DNA from: Planctomycetota bacterium | GTDB lineage: Bacteria > Planctomycetota > Phycisphaerae > UBA1845 | Length of the DNA: 64,000 nt | NCBI GenBank assembly: GCA_016200265.1 | Contig: JACQFE010000008.1 | Span: 1 to 64,000, forward strand | Reading direction: 5' to 3' | Shown here: one piece after another, positions 9,587-18,697 of the stretch | Numbering within the stretch: the stretch's first letter is position 1 | Layout: each line of letters starts with the position of its first letter | Program-made: the position numbers and the translations under genes | Notes under the pieces: generated by a model | The model's input: the letters and a program-made list of their open reading frames with translations, nothing else | The model's database searches: none | Told to the model about the DNA's origin: nothing

Positions 9587-10017
9587 TGCTCGACTCCTTT
9601 CGACAAAATGAGGATTTTGTAACATGATTCGATCCCTAATAACCAAGCAAAAAATGTGCAACACTCGTACAGCGTCAAATGGTCATATCGGCCTTTTGCC
9701 AAAATGAAAGTCATGTGACTTGTCATTGCGCTGAACGGAAATTACGTTTCGAACAACACCAGCTTTCCCGGCGCGCGAATTTTGATTCCAGATTCCAATT
9801 GCGTCAATTTGAATTGCGCGTAATCACACAAATGAGCGATTTCGCACACTCCCCCGTTGGGGTGTCACTGCAACGTCACCTTCAGTCGACGCTAGCTGCG
9901 AAACCTCATCAGTGCTCCTGAATGGTCGCCTATTTAATTGGGACGATCTTGGTTGTCAATCCAAATGTCCAACTAATACCAATTCCAGAAATTAATGGCG
10001 CGGTTCGGTTTCAGTGA

Positions 10018-10075
10018 GTGCCACTGGTAGCTTGCCTGCCAGTACTGGTACGGGCGGACAAGCCGCCCATGGCAC
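10018..10075. repeat. 58-nt inverted repeat (GTGCCA ... TGGCAC)
   Basis: Outer arms GTGCCA (10018-10023) and TGGCAC (10070-10075) enclose two smaller hairpins, one CACTGG/CCAGTA-like and one GGGCGG...CCGCCC. The arms resemble those of the element at 3969-4051. It lies in non-coding DNA. Confidence 0.5.
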
Positions 10076-10317
10076 CCCGGAGGTAGCGCCAATAATTATT
10101 GGGATTCGTATAAAATCTATCATAATAATGCATCATTGCTGATCGTAAAGCCTTGGTGTCGATCTTCCCAAGCAGATAAATGGGCGATTTGAATTGGATG
10201 CTGAATAGTTTACCAGAAGTGGAGCACCAAGTCATTCGACAGAATGAGCGAGATCATCTCAACTGGCGTTCAATTTGGCTGGTTCTCGTTTTCCATTTCC
10301 AATCGTTCACTGTCAAC

Positions 10318-10491
10318 TCATGCGGAATGGAATTCCCCAGCGATCTCATTTGCACTTTGGCGCAGCGCGGTGCGCTGCTTGGACGTCACCACCGGCAACT
10401 CGACATGCACTCGACTCGTTCGGGCTTTTGACTTGTCCACCACCTCAGGAACCTCGATCTGATTCCTTCTCTTGCGATGCCTTCTTGCCAT
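10318..10491 (-). CDS. Doubtful small basic ORF (57 aa)
   Basis: ATG at 10491 opens a 57-residue frame on the minus strand with a basic N-terminus (MARRHRKRRN) and a stop at 10318. The ribosome binding site is weak (GAGA 8 nt upstream) and no family is recognised. The Arg codons AGA and AGG are frequent, unlike the neighbouring genes. It could be a small DNA-binding protein, a remnant, or chance. Confidence 0.2.
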   Translation of the reverse strand: MARRHRKRRNQIEVPEVVDKSKARTSRVHVELPVVTSKQRTALRQSANEIAGEFHSA

Positions 10492-10825
10492 AGCGGTTTC
10501 TCATTTCCTGATTCTCTACGTCGCTCCGGTTGCTAACGTGTTGCGAACTCTAGCGTTGCAGTCGTGTTGCTCTTGAATGTTACCAGTATCGAACTGCGGG
10601 CTCGCCTGCCGGACGATTGGTGCATTCTAGGCGAGAAAAACATAAAGGAGCGAACCAGAGAATCAGGTCTCATTTTATGCAAAACCATTCAACTTGCGGA
10701 GCTTGCCAGTGTGACAGGCTCCCAAGGAGAACCGCTCTCTTTCAACCATTTACGGAGCATTTTCGAAGCTCGAAAGGTAAGGTTTGAATATTCAAATCGG
10801 AGACACGAGATTTGAAATTTGGAAC

Positions 10826-10905
10826 TAAACCGCGAAACACGCATCGACCAGCGTGCGTTCGCGTTCGGCCAGCTTCATGTCCGCCATGCAACTGCGCAGA
10901 ATTCG
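10826..10905 (-). pseudogene. Remnant of a gmd 3' end
   Basis: Bases 10844-10884 repeat 12760-12800 (the 3' end of gmd) perfectly over 41 nt and in the same orientation. Read on the minus strand the remnant gives [15 protein letters not shown] followed by CFAV and a stop, against [15 protein letters not shown] followed by GFVV in gmd. Upstream of the 41 nt the similarity fades within about 20 nt, so only the last 20-30 codons of a second gmd copy survive. Downstream, the stop region is also partly alike. Confidence 0.7.
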
Positions 10906-10909
10906 TTGC

Positions 10910-12511
10910 TCACGGGCACGATGGTATCGGATATGGAAACGCGATTCCCCTGAATCCGTTCACCGTCGCAGCCACGTCCATGATATCGACTTTCTGGTCC
11001 GGCACCCCTGGATCGCCGCTCATGTTCCCGACGAGGTCGGTATGTGTAACAGAAAGAAAATTCCCAATTCCAACAAATCGGAATGCATCTACCGTGGCCG
11101 CAATGTCACTGATGTTTGGCTGATCGCTTCCACCAAACGGCGCCACAACATCGCCATCTTTGGCGGTTTCCGCCAGAATTGGATAGGAACAATTGTCTCC
11201 GGTAGCGTCACAAATGCGAATCTCATATGCAGCGCCCGGCACGACGATCGCTCCGTAGAGACGCAAGTCCTGGGTCGTTGGCGAAAATGAAGATGATGAA
11301 GGTATCGGTTCGCAGTCCAATTTCGCCGCTTGATTTGAGCCCAGAAATGGGAACGTTTGAATCGTGCCGGCCCACCACACGTCGCCGACTCGCGCTGGCG
11401 CCTGCGGCATCGCGACAATCTCGACCCGAATCGTGACCCCCCCGCTATAGCAGGGGACCGCGGCGATCGTCTTAAATGCGAGGTATCGCGGCAAAAGCCC
11501 ACACGTCGTTCCGCTGGCACAATCGGATGCCGATGAACAGCCAGTTGCAATCGCGACAGTCCCGTCAAAACAAGAATTTGCGCTCGCCGGATGTGGCTGA
11601 AGGGGTTTGTTCTGTTGAATCGCGAATGCCCAAGGCTTCGATTGAAGTCCGGAGATTACCGTCTCACTGCTGGTTCCGTCTAATGATCCCCGAAGGATTT
11701 TGAAGTGCGTTGCACCATCGACGTTATGCCAGTATAGCATTTGATTGGCAGAGTCAACCGCGAGTCGAGTGAAGAATGTCGAAGTCGTTGCGAATAGCAA
11801 TTGAACCTGACTACCATCCCCATTTGCCGTTAGAACCGCGCCAGTTTGATATTCAGAACAATAGATCTTATGCGTGGATTGATCGACCTCGACATCGCCG
11901 CCCTGCGCATTTCCGAGATCGAGTACTGTCTCAATGTTGTTTCCGTCCAGGTCTGATCTCTCAAGCAACGTGTCGTCGCAGTTATTTCCATCGCTGTGGC
12001 ATACCAAACGCAACCAATACAACTTGTTCAATGAAACGTCGATCGCAATGCCTTGGAGCCCACTTGGTTCAACGAATGAATTGGATGAAATGACGGTGTG
12101 GACGTCTGACCCGTCAAGATTCGTGCGGAATATCTGACCGTTGTTCACATAAATGTGCTCTCGTAGGTTATCAAGGGCCATGCCAGCCGGGTAAGGCGAT
12201 CCCAAATGCTGCAGATTGGTGGCGTCGATATTCGCACGAATTAACCATGCCAGCGCTTCGGGGTCCGAGTCTGTCCAGAATGCAACCCGGCACTCATTGT
12301 CAATCGCAATTGACTTGGCGAGTTGAGGGCGATTTCCACCCGGAGACCAGACTGATTCAACACTCGGTTGATCAACATTCGCCCGGCGGACAGCGCCGTC
12401 ATCCGCGATCCAATAAAGGTACGTCTGGCCAGGCGCACCAGATGCGGCGTGCATTGTATTTTGCGATTGGATAACCAGAAGCGCCGCGACCGCGAGAAGA
12501 CGAATTCGCAT
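10910..12511 (-). CDS. Secreted YWTD-like propeller protein with dockerin-like C-terminus
   Basis: ATG 12511 has AAGGAGG 6 nt upstream and gives 533 residues. A signal peptide (ending near MHAASG) is followed by repeats with LYW, HIYVNNGQIFR, NKLYWLRL, HKIYCSEY and MLYWHN, the pattern of low-density-lipoprotein-receptor class B (YWTD) beta-propellers. A Cys-containing middle region follows. The C-terminus has two short repeats (QPNISDIAATVDAFR and QKVDIMDVAATVNGFRG) that resemble dockerin-type calcium loops common in planctomycete secreted proteins. It is probably an extracellular binding protein; the ligand is unknown. The gene separates gmd from its remnant copy. Confidence 0.7.
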   Translation of the reverse strand: MRIRLLAVAALLVIQSQNTMHAASGAPGQTYLYWIADDGAVRRANVDQPSVESVWSPGGNRPQLAKSIAIDNECRVAFWTDSDPEALAWLIRANIDATNLQHLGSPYPAGMALDNLREHIYVNNGQIFRTNLDGSDVHTVISSNSFVEPSGLQGIAIDVSLNKLYWLRLVCHSDGNNCDDTLLERSDLDGNNIETVLDLGNAQGGDVEVDQSTHKIYCSEYQTGAVLTANGDGSQVQLLFATTSTFFTRLAVDSANQMLYWHNVDGATHFKILRGSLDGTSSETVISGLQSKPWAFAIQQNKPLQPHPASANSCFDGTVAIATGCSSASDCASGTTCGLLPRYLAFKTIAAVPCYSGGVTIRVEIVAMPQAPARVGDVWWAGTIQTFPFLGSNQAAKLDCEPIPSSSSFSPTTQDLRLYGAIVVPGAAYEIRICDATGDNCSYPILAETAKDGDVVAPFGGSDQPNISDIAATVDAFRFVGIGNFLSVTHTDLVGNMSGDPGVPDQKVDIMDVAATVNGFRGIAFPYPIPSCP

Positions 12512-12740
12512 TTTGTGCCTCCTTCTTGACGTGGGCATATCCTGACAAGACAGCTCAACTCTTGCGGCGTTCTAACGTAGCTTTTTTGATTATTTTGTCA
12601 ATCAGAATCCACAACGCGCTAATGTCATCGAGAATTTGCGAATTGCAACAATTGGAAACGCCCAAAGGAGGCTCTTGGAGGACGGACTTAACGCAAGTGC
12701 GAAGCATTTGGAATTCAAGGCAACTTGAGGGAGATCAGTG

Positions 12741-13769
12741 CTACACCACAAATCCGGCGTCGACCAGCGTGCGTTCGCGTTCGGCCAGCTTCATGTCCGC
12801 GTCGATCATCATGCGGCAGAGGTCGCGCATGTTCACCGATGGCTTCCAGCCCAAGAGATTTCGGGCCTTGCTCGCGTCGCCTTGAAGAATCTGCACCTCG
12901 GTCGGGCGGAGATACTTCGGATCGAACTTGATGTGCTGCTCCCAGTCGAGGTCGAGATAGCCGAAGGCCTCGGTAAGGAATTCGCGAACGCTGTAGGTTT
13001 CGCCGGTGGCGACGACATAATCATCGGGGTCTTGTTGCTGGAGCATCAGCCACATCGCCTGCACATAATCGCCGGCAAATCCCCAGTCGCGCTTGGCGTC
13101 GAGATTTCCGAGATAGACCGTCTCTTGCAATCCCAATTTGATGCGAGTGGCCGCACGAGTGATCTTGCGCGTGACAAATGTTTCGCCGCGGCGCGGTGAT
13201 TCGTGATTAAAGAGAATTCCGTTGCACGCGAAGAGATCATAGGCCTCGCGGTAATTGACCGTCTGCCAATAGGCATGAATTTTCGCGCACGCGTACGGGC
13301 TTCGCGGATAGAACGGCGTGAACTCGTTCTGCGGAATTTCCCGAACCCGGCCATACATCTCGCTGCTGGAGGCCTGATAGAAGCGAACCTCGTGGCCGGT
13401 GGAATCGCGATAATCGCGTATGGCTTCGAGCAGATGCAACGTGCCGATGGCGACGACTTCGGCCGTATAGACGGGCTGGTCAAAACTGGTTCGTACGTGC
13501 GATTGAGCGGCGAGATTGTAAACTTCGTCGGGCTTCACCTGGGTGATGATTCGGCGAAGGCTGATGGCGTCGAGCAGGTCGCCGTAATGCAGGTGAAGCT
13601 TCACGCCGCTTTCGTGGCGATCTTTGTAGAGATGGTCGATGCGTTCGGTCGTGAAAACGCTCGAGCGGCGCACGATGCCGTGGACGTCATATCCCCTGCC
13701 GAGCAGGAACTCGGTGAGATACGAGCCGTCCTGGCCCGTGATGCCGGTGATGAGAGCGACTTTGCCCAT
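12741..13769 (-). CDS. gmd: GDP-mannose 4,6-dehydratase
   Basis: The product converts GDP-mannose to GDP-4-keto-6-deoxymannose, the first step to GDP-fucose and related deoxysugars. It has the NAD(P) Rossmann motif [10 protein letters not shown] at its start, the catalytic SSSEMYG and YxxxK segment ([10 protein letters not shown]), and the [11 protein letters not shown] segment typical of Gmd. The length (342 residues from ATG 13769) fits the family. An earlier ATG at 13784 is possible; starts further upstream lie inside an inverted repeat (13791-13860) and are unlikely. The glycosyltransferase gene upstream points to surface polysaccharide synthesis. A fragment of a second copy lies at 10826-10905. 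Confidence 0.95.
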   Translation of the reverse strand: MGKVALITGITGQDGSYLTEFLLGRGYDVHGIVRRSSVFTTERIDHLYKDRHESGVKLHLHYGDLLDAISLRRIITQVKPDEVYNLAAQSHVRTSFDQPVYTAEVVAIGTLHLLEAIRDYRDSTGHEVRFYQASSSEMYGRVREIPQNEFTPFYPRSPYACAKIHAYWQTVNYREAYDLFACNGILFNHESPRRGETFVTRKITRAATRIKLGLQETVYLGNLDAKRDWGFAGDYVQAMWLMLQQQDPDDYVVATGETYSVREFLTEAFGYLDLDWEQHIKFDPKYLRPTEVQILQGDASKARNLLGWKPSVNMRDLCRMMIDADMKLAERERTLVDAGFVV

Positions 13770-13790
13770 TTCTTGACAACCCATCCGCTC

Positions 13791-13860
13791 GTCATGCTGA
13801 GCGAAGCGACGCATCTCGGATTCGAGATTCTTCGGCCGCCCGCGGCGACCTCAGAATGAC
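13791..13860. repeat. 70-bp inverted repeat, family A copy 1
   Basis: Ends GTCATGCTGAG and CTCAGAATGAC are inverted copies with one mismatch. The interior carries GCGAAGCGA, GCATCTCGGATTCGAGATTC and a GC-rich centre. It lies directly upstream of the gmd start. Related copies are at 37948-38017 and 56971-57041. Confidence 0.75.
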
Positions 13861-13884
13861 GGACGTCGCTTTTCAAAGCGAGAT

Positions 13885-15132
13885 TCAGGCGTACCCAGCG
13901 ACTACTTCGCACGCGCTGATATCATCGGGTCGCAAAGTGGGGTGAGGTGAGTTTGTCCCCTCCGTAGTGTCGGTACTTCCGTGGAACCACGAATAAACCG
14001 GCTTTTCAGTGCCGCGGCGCAGTCTTTCCAATGATTGTTCCGCGTGAACGGTGGACATGTTGCTGACGATGACGGCGTCAAATTCCATTCCACGCGCGTC
14101 GTTCAAAGTGACCAGTGGAATGGCGCGGTAAATCCGATTGGGCGCGGCGAAGCGGTCATCGGCAATTGCTACCACTTCAATTCCGGCCTGTTCAGCGCCA
14201 CGACGATAGGCGTATACGTTTTTGCCGAGATCGGCAAAGAGAACGCGTCGGATGCCTTGCGATCGCAATTCGCGCATTCGATCCTCAACGAAATCCCATT
14301 GGAAAAATCGCTCGAAAGTCTGCGGCGTGAGACGGAACCTCCAATAAGCAGGTCGTTCAACGAATGCGAGCAGGTTGCCCGTGAACCGGCCTCGCCGAAA
14401 CGGATGAATGTGATCTTCTCGTTCCGCAAGCCATCGATACCGCGCAATCCAATCCTCGCAGTAAAATTTCCGGGCGCGCGGCGGAAGATATCGCGCGATC
14501 ACGCGAAGGTTGTTGCAAATGTCGTACATCGCGGTGCGGGCCGAACGCCGTGCGGTCTTCGTCTTCAAATGCTCGACGTGCAAGTCGTCAAGAACTTCGA
14601 CACGCCAGCCGGCGGACGCGAGGCGAAAGCTAAGGTCATATTCCTCGGCCTGCATGAAGAAGGTGCGATCGAGTCCGCCGACTGCGCGGAGGGCGCGTGC
14701 CCGAAAGCCAACTCCGCAGCCGACAAAAACACCCGGCAATGCGCTGCTCTCGCGGCTGCCGTCCGGTAAATGCACCTGAAACGCCGCGCTTCCCAACGTG
14801 GGATCGCTCTCGAAATGTTCGATCATCCGCTCCAGCGAACCACTGCGCGGAAACGAATCATCATCGAGGAAGACAACGTAATTGCGACGGGCCACGTCGA
14901 CGCCGAAGGCTTTCGCGCAACTGCCGCGATTTTTCCGCAGTGAGATCAGCCTATCGACGCCTTGGATCGCGTCTTTCGTGCCATCGGTTGAGGCGTTATC
15001 GACGACGACGATCTCCATTCGTTCGCGTGGGAACCCACATTCGTGGAGTTTTTGCAGCGTATGCACGACGGCCTCACGCCGGTTATGCGTGGCCAGAACG
15101 ACGCTGATTTGCGGCGAGGCGTTTGGGGACAT
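13885..15132 (-). CDS. Family 2 glycosyltransferase with C-terminal extra domain
   Basis: The N-terminal 230 residues are a GT-A glycosyltransferase family 2 fold: ISVVLATHNR at the start, VVVDNASTDGT for nucleotide binding, FLDDDSF as the metal-binding DXD motif, and an EEYDL segment like the ED-Y motif before the catalytic region. The remaining 180 residues include a Rossmann-like stretch (VLFADLGKNVYAYRRG ... VVAIADDRF) that may be a separate regulatory or binding domain. It probably adds sugars to a surface polysaccharide, in line with gmd next to it. ATG 15132 is the most likely start, although no good ribosome binding site is seen; 15189 is the alternative. Confidence 0.82.
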   Translation of the reverse strand: MSPNASPQISVVLATHNRREAVVHTLQKLHECGFPRERMEIVVVDNASTDGTKDAIQGVDRLISLRKNRGSCAKAFGVDVARRNYVVFLDDDSFPRSGSLERMIEHFESDPTLGSAAFQVHLPDGSRESSALPGVFVGCGVGFRARALRAVGGLDRTFFMQAEEYDLSFRLASAGWRVEVLDDLHVEHLKTKTARRSARTAMYDICNNLRVIARYLPPRARKFYCEDWIARYRWLAEREDHIHPFRRGRFTGNLLAFVERPAYWRFRLTPQTFERFFQWDFVEDRMRELRSQGIRRVLFADLGKNVYAYRRGAEQAGIEVVAIADDRFAAPNRIYRAIPLVTLNDARGMEFDAVIVSNMSTVHAEQSLERLRRGTEKPVYSWFHGSTDTTEGTNSPHPTLRPDDISACEVVAGYA

Positions 15133-15247
15133 CAAGATAAGTATCGGATCATGGAACGCGAGGCATTCAGCGGATCGAAATTCGCACACTGCCCAAGCGA
15201 ATATTCGTCCTCTACCGAACCAGAGGGTTGCACCGTAAACTGATTGA

Positions 15248-15871
15248 ATGGGCCAGGCGATTGGACTCTATGGGGGCAGCTTCAATCCGATTCACTTCGG
15301 GCACTTGATTTCGGCCCGAGCCGTCGCGGAATCGCGGGGGTTGGATCGCGTAATCTTTCTTCCGGGGCGCACGCCGCCGCACAAGCAGTGTGAACTGATG
15401 CTCGATGCGGAACATCGCGCTGAGATGGTCCGGCTTGCGATCGCTGGAGAACCTGCGTTCGAATTCAGCGATCACGATCTCCGACTCGATGGCCCGTGCT
15501 ATACGATTGACACCATTGAACACTTTCGCAACTGCTTGGACAAAGAAGCTCAGTTGTGTTGGATCATCGGGGCGGATTCTTTGTCGGAATTGCCCACGTG
15601 GCATCGCGCGACGGAACTGATTGAGCAATGTGAAATCCTGACTGCGTTTCGCCCGGGCTGGGATCAGCCTGATTGGGAGCGGTTGGAGCGAGCGTTCAGT
15701 TCCGATTTGATGAAACGGCTTCGGAGCGGAGTTGTGTCAACGCCGCGGATCGCAATCTCCTCAACCGATATCCGGACGCGTATCGCGTGCGGCCGATCCA
15801 TCCGCTATCTCGCACCGGAAAGCGTGCATGACTACATTGAATGCAATCACTTATATCAACAAGAATCCTAA
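15248..15871 (+). CDS. nadD: Nicotinate-nucleotide adenylyltransferase
   Basis: This enzyme makes deamido-NAD from nicotinate mononucleotide and ATP in NAD synthesis. The nucleotidyltransferase motif GGSFNPIHFGH lies at residues 9-19, the TPPHK segment at about 42, and the C-terminal ISSTDIRTRI motif at about 171. The 207-residue length is typical. It is transcribed divergently from the glycosyltransferase gene, starting about 115 nt away. A weak hairpin at 15886-15902 follows the stop. Confidence 0.93.
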   Translation: MGQAIGLYGGSFNPIHFGHLISARAVAESRGLDRVIFLPGRTPPHKQCELMLDAEHRAEMVRLAIAGEPAFEFSDHDLRLDGPCYTIDTIEHFRNCLDKEAQLCWIIGADSLSELPTWHRATELIEQCEILTAFRPGWDQPDWERLERAFSSDLMKRLRSGVVSTPRIAISSTDIRTRIACGRSIRYLAPESVHDYIECNHLYQQES

Positions 15872-15885
15872 GACCATGAAGGGTT

Positions 15886-15902
15886 CAATCCTTTCAGGAT
15901 TG
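15886..15902 (+). terminator. Possible terminator after nadD
   Basis: CAATCC TTTCA GGATTG forms a 6-bp hairpin, followed 6 nt later by a short T run (AATTTTTG). The stem is weak in GC, so function is uncertain. Confidence 0.3.
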
Positions 15903-15991
15903 ATCAGAATTTTTGAAAAGTCGTTGCTTTACCCAACCTGCCGGACATTCTAGGATTCATCAGCGGTGGAAAGCGGCGAGGGATTGCACGA

Positions 15992-16975
15992 ATGAACGAC
16001 AAGACCACAGTGCCTAGGTCCGTGATGGTCACCGGAGCCACCGGCTTCGTCGGTCGTCACATCGTTCGCAATCTGCTTGCCCGCGGAATCACTCCAGTTT
16101 GCCTCGTGCGTTCGCCTTCAAAACTTCAATCGCAATATCCACGTGAGGCAGCGAAACGCATCAAGACCGTTGTCGGCGACTTGTGGGATCTTGGGGCGCT
16201 CGCCGAAGCGGCGTCACAAAGCCGGGCGGTCATCCATCTTGTCGGAATCATCATCGCCCGCCCGCTGCGAGGTCAGACGTTTCACCGCGTTCACGTGAAA
16301 GGAACGCAGAACGTGATCGAGGCCGCGCGAGGCGCCGGCATTCAGCGATTCATCCACATGTCCGCCTTGGGCACTCGGCCCAATGCGATTTCGAAATATC
16401 ATCGAACAAAATGGGATGCTGAAGAAATCGTTCGGAGCAGCAATTTGGCGTGGACGATTTTTCGCCCCAGCGTCATCCACGGACCGGACGGCGAGTTCAT
16501 GCGCTTGATGAAAGCGTTTGCGTGCGGTTTTGTGCCGCCGGTGATCCCTTACTTTGGCAGCGGAAGATCGCGGATTCAGCCGGTTCTTGTGAATGATGTG
16601 GCCCGTTGCTTCGTCCAATCGCTGTACGACGATCATACGGAGGGCAAGGTTTACTCGCTTGGGGGGCCGCACGCCTACACGTGGATCGAATTCTACAAGG
16701 CTTGCCGGAAGTTAATTCCGGATGCGAAGAAAAGGAAATCGCTGGTTTCGCAGCCGGTTCCACTCGCGAAGCTCGCGGCGTTGATGACGACGCTAGTGTT
16801 GGGGCCGGCGGAAGCGATAGTGCCACGGCTTGGTTTGTTCCGTTTCGATCGCGGCCAGGTGCAGATGTCGCAGGAAGACAGTATATGTGACCCGACGCTG
16901 GCCGAGCGCGCCTTTGGAATCAAAATGGCGTCGTTCGATGATGAACTTGAAGAATATGCCGATCAGATTCAATAA
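15992..16975 (+). CDS. NAD(P)-dependent epimerase/NDUFA9-like protein
   Basis: A 327-residue short-chain dehydrogenase-like protein with an N-terminal NAD(P) motif (VTGATGFVGRHI) and the atypical form of the family in which the catalytic YxxxK appears as YHRTKWDAEE. The C-terminal half (SRIQPVLVNDVARCFVQSL, GKVYSLGG) matches complex I NDUFA9-like or NmrA-like epimerases. It may act as a nucleotide-sugar or quinone-linked protein; substrate is not predictable. It has a plain context between nadD and gpmI. Confidence 0.8.
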   Translation: MNDKTTVPRSVMVTGATGFVGRHIVRNLLARGITPVCLVRSPSKLQSQYPREAAKRIKTVVGDLWDLGALAEAASQSRAVIHLVGIIIARPLRGQTFHRVHVKGTQNVIEAARGAGIQRFIHMSALGTRPNAISKYHRTKWDAEEIVRSSNLAWTIFRPSVIHGPDGEFMRLMKAFACGFVPPVIPYFGSGRSRIQPVLVNDVARCFVQSLYDDHTEGKVYSLGGPHAYTWIEFYKACRKLIPDAKKRKSLVSQPVPLAKLAALMTTLVLGPAEAIVPRLGLFRFDRGQVQMSQEDSICDPTLAERAFGIKMASFDDELEEYADQIQ

Positions 16976-16991
16976 GGGATTGAAATGTTTC

Positions 16992-17054
16992 TGTAGCGTC
17001 ACCCCTTGTGGGTGACGGAGAATGCTTGCGCCGCCCACGAGGGGCGGCGCTACA
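16992..17054. repeat. 63-bp inverted repeat upstream of gpmI
   Basis: TGTAGCGTCACCCCTTGTGG and the following GTGACG (16992-17017) pair with 17029-17054 (starting CGCCGCCCACGAGG, ending GCGCTACA) with 22 of 26 positions complementary. It ends 10 nt before the chosen gpmI start. Confidence 0.7.
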
Positions 17055-17064
17055 TTCCATTGGA

Positions 17065-18690
17065 ATGAAACAGACATCCGAAATGAAACTCAATTGCAGA
17101 CCTGTGGTTCTTATTGTTCGTGACGGCTGGGGCTCGAATCCCCATCCGGAGTGGAATCACGCCAACGCCGTCTATCTTGCGCGGAAGCCCGTTGATGATC
17201 GAATCATGGCCGCGTATCCGCACGTTCTCATTCGTACAAGTGGAAACGATGTGGGACTTCCAGACGGCGTGATGGGAAACAGCGAGGTGGGGCATCAGAA
17301 CATCGGCGCGGGACGAATCGTCGAGCAGGAGCTGATGCGAATCACGGGGCGAATCCGCGACGAATCATTCTATCAGAACAAGATCATCCGTGCGGCGTTC
17401 GAATCCGCGGCGCGGAGCGGCGGGTCGGTGCATCTCCTTGGGCTGTGCAGTGATGGCCGCGTCCATAGCGATTTGGAGCACCTGTTCGGACTTCTGGAAT
17501 TTGCAAAGCGAGTTCAATTTCCGGGCGACAGGGTGTGCATTCACGCCATCACGGATGGCCGCGACACTCCGCCAAACAATGGAATCAAGTATGTCAAGGC
17601 GATCGAAGATAAGTGTCAAAGCTTTGGCATCGGGCGGGTCGCGAGCGTCATCGGCCGGTATTACGCGATGGATCGCGACAATCGCTGGGACCGCATCGAG
17701 CGGGCGTATCGAATGCTGGTTGGCGGTGACGGCATTTCATTTCCGAACGCGGCGAGCGCCATACAAAACTACTATGATCGTCCCGATGCCGGGAAAGTCG
17801 GCGACGAATTCGTCGCTCCAAGCGTGATGGTCGGCTCACTCAGGTCCGTTCCGGCTACGATCAAGAATGGCGACTCCATCATCTTTTTCAACTTTCGTGG
17901 AGATCGCCCGCGCCAACTGGTGAAGGCATTCACGTTCGATGAATTTCCTTTCACATCGTCGGATGGCAGCAGGGCAGGATTCGATCGCGGCCAAAAGCTC
18001 GACCTGTATTTCGCGACCATGACGGCCTATGAACAGGGACTGCCGGTGCATGTCATTTATGACAAGCCACCCAAGATGATGGAGATTCTCGGGGCGTATG
18101 TCGCGGAGCATCGGCTGCGACAGTTTCGCTGTGCCGAAACCGAGAAATATGCACACGTCACCTTCTTCTTCAACGACTATCGCGATGGGCCGTTCGAGGG
18201 AGAAGAGCGGCTGCTTGTTCCATCACCTCGTGATGTGGCCACTTTCGACTTGAAACCTGATATGTCCGCGCGAGGAGTGAATGAGGCCTTGGTGAATCGA
18301 ATTGCCGAAGGCAAAGATGATTTCATCGTGGTTAATTATGCCAATGGGGACATGGTCGGTCACACGGGGAACCTTCAGGCCGCAATCCGCGCCGTCGAAA
18401 CCGTGGATGAATGCGTCGGAAAAGTCATTGAGGCGGTTCAATCTCGCGGCGGAGCACTGGTGGTGACTGCGGATCACGGCAATTGCGAACAGATGATTGA
18501 TCCCGCGACGGGCGGCCCGCATACTGCCCATACCACGTTTGATGTTGAATTGATTGTTGTGGATGAACGATTTCGCGGTCTGAAGCTGCGGGCCGGCGGT
18601 CGGCTTGCGGACATCGCGCCAACGGTCCTGCAAATGATGGGATTGCCCAAGCCGGCGGCAATGACCGGGAATTCACTCTTGGAAGCATGA
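17065..18690 (+). CDS. gpmI: 2,3-bisphosphoglycerate-independent phosphoglycerate mutase
   Basis: The enzyme interconverts 3- and 2-phosphoglycerate in glycolysis using two metal ions and a phosphoserine. The N-terminal metal motif (VRDGWG), the catalytic serine segment GNSEVGHQNIGAG (Ser near residue 73) and the C-terminal metal motifs (NGDMVGHTG, TADHGNCE, HTAHT) are all present. ATG 17065 is chosen because an upstream ATG at 17008 lies inside an inverted repeat; ATG 17083 is also possible. Length is 541 residues, slightly long for the family. The gene is convergent with trpG, with 7 nt between stops. Confidence 0.95.
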   Translation: MKQTSEMKLNCRPVVLIVRDGWGSNPHPEWNHANAVYLARKPVDDRIMAAYPHVLIRTSGNDVGLPDGVMGNSEVGHQNIGAGRIVEQELMRITGRIRDESFYQNKIIRAAFESAARSGGSVHLLGLCSDGRVHSDLEHLFGLLEFAKRVQFPGDRVCIHAITDGRDTPPNNGIKYVKAIEDKCQSFGIGRVASVIGRYYAMDRDNRWDRIERAYRMLVGGDGISFPNAASAIQNYYDRPDAGKVGDEFVAPSVMVGSLRSVPATIKNGDSIIFFNFRGDRPRQLVKAFTFDEFPFTSSDGSRAGFDRGQKLDLYFATMTAYEQGLPVHVIYDKPPKMMEILGAYVAEHRLRQFRCAETEKYAHVTFFFNDYRDGPFEGEERLLVPSPRDVATFDLKPDMSARGVNEALVNRIAEGKDDFIVVNYANGDMVGHTGNLQAAIRAVETVDECVGKVIEAVQSRGGALVVTADHGNCEQMIDPATGGPHTAHTTFDVELIVVDERFRGLKLRAGGRLADIAPTVLQMMGLPKPAAMTGNSLLEA

Positions 18691-18697
18691 TTGATTT

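Larger units (their letters stand above)
9587..10825. other. Gene-poor stretch
   Basis: About 1.2 kb between the decaheme gene and the gmd remnant has no convincing long gene on either strand. It holds the upstream region of the decaheme gene, an imperfect palindrome ACACTCCCCCGTTGGGGTGT (9847-9866), the repeat at 10018-10075 and one doubtful small frame at 10318-10491. The remaining short frames lack ribosome binding sites and recognisable motifs. It may be decayed sequence. Confidence 0.5.

Noticed and set aside
9679-9921. 80-residue plus-strand frame beside the decaheme gene
   Set aside because: No ribosome binding site and no recognisable sequence.
12738-13859. Two antisense frames opposite gmd
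   Set aside because: gmd is certain and the frames show no domain.
17120-17150. T-loop-like sequence GGCTCGAATCCCC
   Set aside because: It lies inside gpmI where it encodes WGSNPHP, and no acceptor or anticodon arm fits around it.
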